The translations under genes were made by a program, and so were the position numbers. Below are positions 1-5,529 of a stretch of 8,116 bases of DNA, piece by piece. Source of the DNA: Rickettsiales bacterium (lineage in GTDB: Bacteria; Pseudomonadota; Alphaproteobacteria; TMED109; TMED131); the NCBI GenBank assembly GCA_002690625.1, contig NZFJ01000059.1, forward strand, positions 1 through 8,116, written 5' to 3'. The notes below the pieces were generated by a model. It was not told where the DNA came from, did no database searches, and worked only from the letters and a program-made list of their open reading frames with translations. Position 1 is the first letter of the stretch. Each line of letters begins with the position of its first letter.

Positions 1-248
1 TCTTTTTTTGGCAATATTAATTTTTTTGCTGGGTCATCTATCCTATATTTTTCTATATAAATAAAATTAAAAAATTGCTTAATAACAGATATTTTTCTAG
101 CGGCTGAACTACGTTTATATTTACTATTAATAACTTCTAACCACCTTGATAAAGTTAATTCCTTACATGATAAAAAATTATTTTTATTACTTAACAAATA
201 TTTAGAACAATTTAATAAATCGTTGGAATAAGCTATTAAAGTAGTCAT
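1..248 (-). CDS. xerD: Tyrosine recombinase XerD, N-terminal part (cut by window edge)
   Basis: XerD acts with XerC at dif sites in the terminus region to resolve chromosome dimers. The 82 codons visible encode the SAM-like core-binding domain. Recognisable parts are the TLIAYSNDL start motif, the helix KRSSAARKISVIKQFFNFIY (about residues 45-64) and the DDPAKKLILPKK linker that leads into the catalytic domain. These match alphaproteobacterial XerD closely. The catalytic R-H-R-Y residues lie beyond the left edge. The only canonical in-frame start is the ATG at 246-248, because a TAA stop lies upstream at 285-287. That start sits inside the family's usual NTLxAYxxDL motif, so about 15-20 usual N-terminal residues are missing or begin at a non-ATG codon. 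The gene is divergent from the CNNM gene, 18 bp away. XerC or another integrase is possible but less likely given the synteny. Confidence 0.85.
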   Translation of the reverse strand, partial: MTTLIAYSNDLLNCSKYLLSNKNNFLSCKELTLSRWLEVINSKYKRSSAARKISVIKQFFNFIYIEKYRIDDPAKKLILPKK

Positions 249-254
249 AGAAGA

Positions 255-261
255 TATAATA
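255..261. promoter_or_regulatory. Overlapping divergent -10 boxes between xerD and the CNNM gene
   Basis: On the plus strand 255-260 reads TATAAT, a perfect -10 box ending 6 bases before the ATG at 267. On the minus strand 261-256 reads TATTAT, ending 7 bases before the ATG at 248. Both predicted transcription starts fall on or next to the start codon, which would give leaderless mRNAs. No good -35 is visible at 16-19 bases, and no strong Shine-Dalgarno sequence precedes either gene. In DNA this AT-rich, chance -10 matches are common, so this is an inference. Confidence 0.45.
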
Positions 262-266
262 AAAAT

Positions 267-1508
267 ATGCTCGATTTTTATACATTAAGCCAAATAACTA
301 TAATTTTTTTTTTAGTTATGCTATCAGCTTTTTTTTCTTCATCAGAAACTGCTTTAACCAGCCTATCTGAACCATTATTACAAAAAAAAATTTCGGAAGG
401 AGACCAAAGAGCAGCAAAAACTCAAAAATTATTAAAAAAAAAAGAAATCGCTATAAGCGCAATACTTTTAGGAAATAATTTAGTAAATATTCTTTCTTCT
501 GCTATTGCAACCAATTTACTAATAAAAACTTTTGGTGCTATAGGAATTTTATATTCTACATTATTGATGACCTCAATAATTTTTATATTTGCAGAAGTAT
601 TTCCTAAAATTTATGCTATAAGAAAACCTGATCTACTGATGGTTTATTATACTCCAATATTATCTTTTTTTATATGGATATTATATCCTATTAATGCATT
701 AGTTCATAAGTTAATAGAATTTTTAGTAAGGATAAAATATAAAAAAAATGAGAATCTAAATATAGATAAAATTAGAGGAGCAATTTTGTTGGCAGATAAA
801 GAAGGAGAAATGAAAAAAGATAATAGATTAATGTTAGAAAGCATTCTGGACTTAACTCATAGAGAAATAGGCGAAGTTATGATACATAGAAAAGATATAT
901 TTGGAGTTAACAAGAAAGAGTCAAAACAATTTTATTTTAATTTAGCAAAAAGAACTCCTTTTTCTAGAGTGCCTATTTGGGAAAATAATTCAGAAAATAT
1001 CATTGGAATATTTCATGTTAAAGATCTTTTAAGATCTTTATTAGATAGAAAAAAATTTAATATTTTAGAAGTACTTCAAGAACCATGGTTTATTCCTGAA
1101 ACGACTAGTTTACTAAGCCAGCTTAATGCGTTTAGAGAAAAACAAAAACAAATAGCCTTTGTAGTAGATGAATATGGCGTATTACAAGGGTTAGTAACTT
1201 TAGAAGATATTTTAGAGGAAATAGTAGGCCAAATAGAAGATGAACATGACTCACCTTCATTAAGCTCAACATCAGATAAAAGAGGCAACATATATGTTAA
1301 TGGTAATGTTACACTCAGGGACTTAAATAGAAGTTTTAATTTAAACTTTTCTGAAAATGAAGCCTCTACTATTGCTGGTTTAGTAATAAACATAGCAAAA
1401 AGAATTCCTGAAAAAGGCGAAAGTTTTTTTATTAAAAATAAAATTATAACAGTAATATCTAGAAACAAAACTAGAGTTACTAAAGTCCATATTAAGAAAA
1501 AAAACTAA
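267..1508 (+). CDS. CNNM/CBS-domain membrane protein (HlyC/CorC family)
   Basis: This is a membrane protein of the DUF21-CBS-CorC_HlyC family, whose members are implicated in Mg2+ or other cation export. The older 'hemolysin' label is not functionally supported. At 413 aa it is full length. The N-terminal DUF21 (CNNM) domain spans about residues 5-190, with hydrophobic segments near 8-25, 62-85, 92-115 and 125-150. It carries the family motifs SSSETA (24-29), LLGNN (67-71) and AEVFPK (109-114). A CBS pair covers about 200-325, ending in the conserved VVDEYGVLQGLVTLEDILEE. The small transporter-associated CorC_HlyC domain covers about 335-410. The start at 267 allows the expected N-terminal helix. 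In many alphaproteobacteria this gene follows aroK-aroB; here it directly abuts divergent xerD. Its stop codon overlaps the end of bolA. Confidence 0.93.
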   Translation: MLDFYTLSQITIIFFLVMLSAFFSSSETALTSLSEPLLQKKISEGDQRAAKTQKLLKKKEIAISAILLGNNLVNILSSAIATNLLIKTFGAIGILYSTLLMTSIIFIFAEVFPKIYAIRKPDLLMVYYTPILSFFIWILYPINALVHKLIEFLVRIKYKKNENLNIDKIRGAILLADKEGEMKKDNRLMLESILDLTHREIGEVMIHRKDIFGVNKKESKQFYFNLAKRTPFSRVPIWENNSENIIGIFHVKDLLRSLLDRKKFNILEVLQEPWFIPETTSLLSQLNAFREKQKQIAFVVDEYGVLQGLVTLEDILEEIVGQIEDEHDSPSLSSTSDKRGNIYVNGNVTLRDLNRSFNLNFSENEASTIAGLVINIAKRIPEKGESFFIKNKIITVISRNKTRVTKVHIKKKN

Positions 1509-1762
1509 TTTAAGTCTAGCTGTACTGCGTGTAAACCTCTATCAAATTCTTCTTTTAGTACCGTATAAACTTTTTGATGCATTTGTACTTTATTAAGTTG
1601 TTTGAATAAATCAGAGTTCATTTTTATGTAAAAATGAGTTTCACCATGATTGCCTTTTACTCCTACGTGTCCTTCATGATCCTTACTATTATCTATTACT
1701 TGAAGAAAGCTAGGGGCAAAACTTATATTAAGTATCTCTTCTATTCTTTTTTTTTCTAGAAT
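1505..1762 (-). CDS. bolA: BolA family protein, non-canonical or shifted start
   Basis: BolA proteins pair with monothiol glutaredoxins to bind or deliver [2Fe-2S] clusters, and some affect transcription. Reading leftward from 1762 gives 85 residues with clear BolA hallmarks: RIEEIL (6-11), VIDNSKDHEGHVG (22-34), GETHFYIKM (40-48) and the C-terminal EEFDRGLHAVQL (71-82), which includes the invariant His. The stop is TAG (1507-1505). No ATG, GTG or TTG occurs in frame before Met48, and the frame closes upstream at a TGA (1771-1769). The best fit is an ATT start at 1762-1760, preceded by GTGAG and giving MLEKKRIEEIL. The alternative is the GTG at 1772-1770 joined through a slip or indel in the A9 tract at 1755-1747. 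The domain is otherwise intact, so I call it functional, with the start uncertain. The position between the CNNM gene and the J-protein gene is the usual alphaproteobacterial one. Confidence 0.85.
   Translation of the reverse strand: MLEKKRIEEILNISFAPSFLQVIDNSKDHEGHVGVKGNHGETHFYIKMNSDLFKQLNKVQMHQKVYTVLKEEFDRGLHAVQLDLN
1747..1755 (-). other. A9 homopolymer in the bolA 5' coding region
   Basis: Nine consecutive A on the coding strand lie just inside bolA, before the RIEEIL motif. Loss of one A or gain of two would place the upstream GTG (1772-1770) in frame with BolA, giving a start MRKNSRKKRIEEIL. This makes the tract a candidate site for polymerase slippage, a real frameshift, or a sequencing error. 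Confidence 0.5.
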
Positions 1763-1775
1763 TTTTTCTCACTAT

Positions 1776-1784
1776 TTAATACCA
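1776..1784 (-). promoter_or_regulatory. Possible extended -10 promoter of bolA
   Basis: The minus strand reads TGGTATTAA, which is an extended -10 (TGn followed by TATTAA). It predicts a transcription start near 1769, about 7 bases before the ATT candidate start. The -35 is not convincing. The call rests on motif shape only. Confidence 0.3.
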
Positions 1785-1787
1785 CTC

Positions 1788-1818
1788 TTGCTAATAAAAT
1801 AAAAAAACATAATATTAT
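1788..1818 (+). promoter_or_regulatory. Possible promoter of the J-protein/cobS/cobT operon
   Basis: TTGCTA at 1788-1793 is a fair -35. TAATAT at 1810-1815 follows with a 16-base spacer, and TATTAT at 1813-1818 is an alternative -10 that ends 7 bases before the ATG at 1826. No Shine-Dalgarno sequence lies before that ATG, so a leaderless or nearly leaderless transcript is likely. The region is extremely AT-rich, so the exact box is uncertain. Confidence 0.4.
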
Positions 1819-1825
1819 ATATATT

Positions 1826-2386
1826 ATGTATAAAAATAAAAAAAATAGTGACTTTTATTTTATTCATGATTATTCTGACATACCATTACTGACTAAGTAT
1901 TGTGAATGGAATAATTGTGAAAAAAAAGGTGAATACAAAGCACCTAGCTCTAGAAGTGAGCTAAGAGTTTTTAAATATTTTTGTCTTGAACACGTAAAAC
2001 AATACAATAAAGGTTGGGATTACTTTAAAGGAAGGACAACTGATCAAATATATAAGGAGGTTTCCAAAGACGCTACATGGCATAGACCCACATGGAAAAG
2101 GATAAAAAATAGTAAGTATTCAGATTTATATAATTTCTTTGACTTAGAAAATAAAATCTTAGAAACCAATAAAATTACCAACTTGTCGAAAGAAGACACA
2201 AAAAAAGTATTAGAGTTTTTAAAAATACTTAATATGGAGATGCCGGATAAACTATCTGATTTAAAAAAACAATATAAGTTAATGGTAAAAAAGTTTCATC
2301 CTGACATTAATAAAAATAGTTGTGAAGAAAATATTGTTAAACTAAATAATGCGTATGCTAATCTATTAACTCTTCTTAATTTTTAA
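1826..2386 (+). CDS. Zinc-finger J-domain protein (DnaJ-like) upstream of cobS
   Basis: This 186-aa cytoplasmic protein combines an N-terminal metal-binding module with a C-terminal J domain. Cys26-x4-Cys31 and Cys53-x2-His56 form a likely zinc site. The surrounding segments (EYKAPSSRSEL, FCLEHVKQYN, WDYFKGRT) match the conserved alphaproteobacterial family encoded next to bolA and cobS. The J domain occupies about residues 138-184, with LKKQYKLMVKKFHPDINKN holding the HPD tripeptide (158-160) that stimulates Hsp70 ATPase in known J-proteins. The Gly/Phe region and the four-repeat zinc domain of true DnaJ are absent, so this is not the general DnaJ. The gene ends 9 bp before cobS and probably heads that operon, so it may link DnaK to CobS/CobT or their client. 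The client is unknown. Confidence 0.88.
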   Translation: MYKNKKNSDFYFIHDYSDIPLLTKYCEWNNCEKKGEYKAPSSRSELRVFKYFCLEHVKQYNKGWDYFKGRTTDQIYKEVSKDATWHRPTWKRIKNSKYSDLYNFFDLENKILETNKITNLSKEDTKKVLEFLKILNMEMPDKLSDLKKQYKLMVKKFHPDINKNSCEENIVKLNNAYANLLTLLNF

Positions 2387-2390
2387 AAGG
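2386..2390 (+). promoter_or_regulatory. Ribosome binding site of cobS
   Basis: AAAGG lies 5 bases before the cobS ATG and begins at the last base of the upstream stop codon. It is the clearest Shine-Dalgarno sequence among the rightward genes, and it fits translation of cobS as an internal operon gene. Confidence 0.6.
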
Positions 2391-2395
2391 AATAT

Positions 2396-3415
2396 ATGAA
2401 ACAAATAATTAATAAAAAAATAAATGAAAGAAGTGATGTTCCTGATAAAGAATCTAAAGCCTCTTTATTATTTAACATTGATACAGATATGACAGTTCCG
2501 TGCTTTGCGAATAAAGATGATTATGTCCCCGAAATAGATAAAAGCTATATTTTTGATAAAGATACTACACTATCTATATTAGCAGGCTTCAAATACAATA
2601 GAAGAGTTATGATACAAGGATATCATGGTACTGGTAAATCTACTCATATAGAACAAATCGCAGCAAGACTAAATTGGCGGTGTCTTAGAATCAATTTAGA
2701 TAGCCATGTAAGCAGAATAGATCTTATAGGTAAAGATGCTATTGTTTTAGAAAAAGGTGTCCAAATTACAAAGTTTAAAGAAGGAATAATACCATGGGCT
2801 TTACAAAGTGGTACTGCCTTAGTGTTTGATGAGTATGATGCGGGAAGGCCAGATGTGATGTTTGTAATTCAGAGAATATTAGAAATAGAAGGAAAGCTTA
2901 CATTGTTAGAGCAAAATAGAGTTATAAATCCTCATTCTTCATTCAGGCTTTTTTGTACGACTAATACTATTGGTTTAGGTGATACATCAGGACTTTATCA
3001 TGGAACGCAACAAATCAACCAAGGACAAATGGATAGATGGAATATTGTCTCAACCTTAAATTATTTACCTAAAGAACAGGAATTCAAAATCATATGCTCA
3101 AAAGTAAAAGAGTTTTTAAAGTCCTATAAAGAAGATATTATACTTTCTATGATTGAATTAGCTAACCTAACCAGAGCAGGCTTTAAGAATGGTGATATAT
3201 CTACTCTTATGTCCCCTAGAACTGTCATTACTTGGGCTGAAAATACCATTATTTTTGGAGATCTCAATTATGCTTTCAAAGTAACCTTCTTAAATAAATG
3301 TGATGAAGCTGAGAAATCAATCATAGCAGAATACTACCAAAGGTGTCTTGCTATAGATATACCAGAACAATGGCTTAATAATTTAGAAGAAAAAAATACA
3401 AATTTAAATGAATAA
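2396..3415 (+). CDS. cobS: Cobaltochelatase subunit CobS (AAA+ ATPase)
   Basis: CobS is the ring-forming AAA+ ATPase of the aerobic cobaltochelatase CobNST, which inserts Co2+ into hydrogenobyrinic acid a,c-diamide in the cytoplasm. The 339-aa protein is full length. It has Walker [10 protein letters not shown] (75-83), Walker B ALVFDEYD (141-148), a sensor-1 region [20 protein letters not shown] (186-205) and the QMDRW motif (211-215) with a likely arginine finger. The N-terminal stretch [15 protein letters not shown] is typical of the family. The product is related to MoxR ATPases, which act with VWA partners on varied clients. Here the VWA partner gene cobT overlaps its 3' end by 8 bp, so translation is probably coupled. 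No cobN or other corrin gene is in the window. The assignment is firm at family level, but the substrate is inferred. Confidence 0.95.
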   Translation: MKQIINKKINERSDVPDKESKASLLFNIDTDMTVPCFANKDDYVPEIDKSYIFDKDTTLSILAGFKYNRRVMIQGYHGTGKSTHIEQIAARLNWRCLRINLDSHVSRIDLIGKDAIVLEKGVQITKFKEGIIPWALQSGTALVFDEYDAGRPDVMFVIQRILEIEGKLTLLEQNRVINPHSSFRLFCTTNTIGLGDTSGLYHGTQQINQGQMDRWNIVSTLNYLPKEQEFKIICSKVKEFLKSYKEDIILSMIELANLTRAGFKNGDISTLMSPRTVITWAENTIIFGDLNYAFKVTFLNKCDEAEKSIIAEYYQRCLAIDIPEQWLNNLEEKNTNLNE

Positions 3416-5177
3416 AAAAAGCCTCCTTATCAATTCATTTAAAAAGTCAATTGAGAGTACCGTAAAAGCTATTTCAAAAAATCCTAATCTTACCTTACTA
3501 TTTGGTGAAAATAATGTACGAGACGAATCAAATATTTCAATGCCCCAATTATCTAATGAAAATTTTATCTTAGAAAAAAATACTATTAGAGGTACTAGTG
3601 ATTCTATATCACTAATAAAAAGATATCATAACCTTAAATTACATAAAGGCATGGCCCCAGTAGATGAAAAAACTGAAAAAATATTTACTGAAACTGAGTT
3701 TTTAAGATGCGAGTTGTTAGGTAGTAAAAAGTATCCTGGTATAAAGAAAAATTTATACCATCTAGATAAATTAAAAATTACTGAAAGTCTAAGTAAAGGA
3801 AAGAAGCTCTCGCCCTCTGAAACATTTAAATTAATAATTAAAAGTCAAATTTTGAATACTAATATTTCAAAAGATTTATTGAAAATAAGTGATCCAATAG
3901 CAGAAAAATTAATAAAAGTTTTAAAACAAAATAAACTAGAGCTCAAAAGTAATATACAAAATCAAACTAATTTTAGTAAAAAAATTTTAGATTTAATTAA
4001 GCTTGTTGAAAGTGAAAATAAAAGTAAAGAAGAAGAATTAAAAGAAGACAAAAGTGAAAATGAGCAAAACGATAAAATAGAAGAAAATGATAATAATAAT
4101 CCGGATAATATTCAGCAATATACATCAGAGGAATCTGACCAAAATGATAAAAGTAGCCAAATAGAAAAGTCTGAATCATTTAACTTAGATGATGAAGAAG
4201 AAAAAAATGATGCCTCAAATAGCTCGGCGGATTACAATGATGAATTTGCAGAAAATTCTATATCAAATTATAAAATTTTCACTAAAGAATTTGATAGCAC
4301 TACAATTGCAGAAAATCTTTGCGAAAACGAAGATATTATAAAATTAAGAAAACAGTTAGATATTCAGACAGAAAAATTAGATTCTACAATAACTATTTTA
4401 GCTAACAAACTTCAAAGAAAGCTTTTATCTAAACAAACTCGTTGGTGGGAATTTGATTTAGAAGAAGGATTTCTTGATAGTGGAAAATTATCTAGAGTAA
4501 TTATTTCTCCTGATAATTCACTTTCATATAAAAAAGAAAAAGATACTGAGTTTAAAGATACAGTAGTATCTCTACTAATTGATAACTCAGGTTCTATGAG
4601 AGGAAGACCCATTACTATAGCTGCTATTTCAACCGATATACTTGTCAAAACCTTAGAAAGGTGTGGGATTAAAGTTGAGGTTTTAGGCTTTACTACTAAA
4701 ACTTGGAAAGGAGGTCGTGCCAGAGAACAGTGGGTAAAGGAAAACAAACCACATTTCCCGGGGAGACTAAACGAACTGCTTCATATAATATATAAAAATG
4801 CAGATACACCAGCTAGAAGAACTAGGAAAAACTTTGGTATAATGCTTAAGGAAGGGCTCCTTAAAGAAAATATAGATGGAGAAGCTCTAGAATGGGCATA
4901 TAAGAGACTTATTAATAGGAATGAAAAAAGAAAAATATTAATGGTTATATCTGATGGAGCACCAGTTGATGATAGTACGTTATCTTCCAATAAAAGTGCT
5001 TATTTGGATTATCATTTAAAAAATGTAATTAATTTTATTGAGAAAAAAACACCAATAGAACTTCTAGCAATTGGTATAGGACACGACGTTACTAGATATT
5101 ACAATAAAGCAGTAACTATATTAGATGTAGATGATTTAGGCAGAGTTATGTCAAAGCAGCTTATTGAGCTTTTTTAA
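3408..5177 (+). CDS. cobT: Cobaltochelatase subunit CobT (VWA protein)
   Basis: CobT is the VWA-domain partner of CobS in cobaltochelatase. It binds the CobS ring and couples ATP hydrolysis to CobN. At 589 aa it is close to the usual length. The N-terminal CobT domain spans about residues 1-200. It is followed by a low-complexity linker rich in Glu, Asp, Asn and Ser (about 202-285), a short predicted coiled region (about 305-340) and the C-terminal VWA domain (about 383-589). MIDAS residues are visible: DNSGSM (392-397, D-x-S-x-S) with the distal [11 protein letters not shown] (515-525). Family signatures include [20 protein letters not shown] and [12 protein letters not shown]. The ATG lies inside the cobS 3' end and has no clear Shine-Dalgarno sequence, which fits coupled reinitiation. 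The 3' end overlaps rpmB on the opposite strand by 17 bp. Confidence 0.95.
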   Translation: MNKKSLLINSFKKSIESTVKAISKNPNLTLLFGENNVRDESNISMPQLSNENFILEKNTIRGTSDSISLIKRYHNLKLHKGMAPVDEKTEKIFTETEFLRCELLGSKKYPGIKKNLYHLDKLKITESLSKGKKLSPSETFKLIIKSQILNTNISKDLLKISDPIAEKLIKVLKQNKLELKSNIQNQTNFSKKILDLIKLVESENKSKEEELKEDKSENEQNDKIEENDNNNPDNIQQYTSEESDQNDKSSQIEKSESFNLDDEEEKNDASNSSADYNDEFAENSISNYKIFTKEFDSTTIAENLCENEDIIKLRKQLDIQTEKLDSTITILANKLQRKLLSKQTRWWEFDLEEGFLDSGKLSRVIISPDNSLSYKKEKDTEFKDTVVSLLIDNSGSMRGRPITIAAISTDILVKTLERCGIKVEVLGFTTKTWKGGRAREQWVKENKPHFPGRLNELLHIIYKNADTPARRTRKNFGIMLKEGLLKENIDGEALEWAYKRLINRNEKRKILMVISDGAPVDDSTLSSNKSAYLDYHLKNVINFIEKKTPIELLAIGIGHDVTRYYNKAVTILDVDDLGRVMSKQLIELF

Positions 5178-5466
5178 TATTTTCTTTTTCCACTAACTTT
5201 GATATTGATTTTTTATATTTACGAGCGGCACTAGACAATTGAGCAATACTGGCTTCAATTAAAAAATTATCAATGCCCCCATTTTTTTCGACTGTCCTAA
5301 GGGTTGACGTGGCAACTCTGAGCTTTATTTTTTTGTCTAATTTATCGCTATATAAACTTACATTTTGAAGATTAGGAATAAATCTTCTTCTAGTTTTATT
5401 ATTCGCGTGACTTACGTTATTTCCTGTGATAACTACTTTTCCAGATAAATCGCATTTTCTTGTCAT
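5161..5466 (-). CDS. rpmB: 50S ribosomal protein L28
   Basis: L28 is a component of the large ribosomal subunit. The 101-aa product shows the alphaproteobacterial L28 pattern: [10 protein letters not shown] at the start, [20 protein letters not shown] (15-34), then [14 protein letters not shown] and [15 protein letters not shown]. The C-terminal tail is Lys-rich, as is usual. The start is fixed by the conserved N-terminus and by an AAAGAG ribosome binding site. The last 17 bp lie antisense to the end of cobT, a tight convergent arrangement with no terminator between. It lies 63 bp downstream of the mutase gene on the same strand, so it may be transcribed from its own promoter in that gap or by read-through. 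Confidence 0.97.
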   Translation of the reverse strand: MTRKCDLSGKVVITGNNVSHANNKTRRRFIPNLQNVSLYSDKLDKKIKLRVATSTLRTVEKNGGIDNFLIEASIAQLSSAARKYKKSISKLVEKENIKKAQ

Positions 5467-5529
5467 AATAATTCTCTTTGTAAATTTAAGTAATCTAATA
5501 TAAATTTAGTCTTGCTTCAACTATAAAAT
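5467..5529 (-). other. 63-bp gap between the mutase gene and rpmB
   Basis: This is the only real spacer in the leftward run. It holds the rpmB ribosome binding site and a weak promoter-like pair on the minus strand: TTGAAG (5513-5508), then TAGATT after 17 bases. I see no stem-loop followed by a T-run, so no intrinsic terminator for the mutase gene is supported. A ribosome-protein gene would normally need a strong promoter, and this candidate is poor. Confidence 0.35.
5474..5479 (-). promoter_or_regulatory. Ribosome binding site of rpmB
   Basis: The minus strand reads AAAGAG here, with 7 bases to the ATG at 5466. This supports the chosen start. Confidence 0.55.

Noticed and set aside
1..248. 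Integrase of a mobile element
   Set aside because: The sequence and neighbours fit chromosomal XerD. No attachment site, tRNA or inverted repeats are visible.
1076..1468. Open frame on the minus strand opposite the CNNM gene
   Set aside because: It is antisense to a well-conserved coding region and has no recognisable domain. It is a composition shadow, as are the minus-strand frames at 3997-4179, 4412-4747 and 4781-4990 and the plus-strand frames at 6113-6295, 6515-6724 and 7428-7610.
4013..4262. Acidic low-complexity stretch in cobT as a repeat or insertion
   Set aside because: CobT proteins normally have an acidic, variable linker at this place. The flanking domains are in frame and complete.
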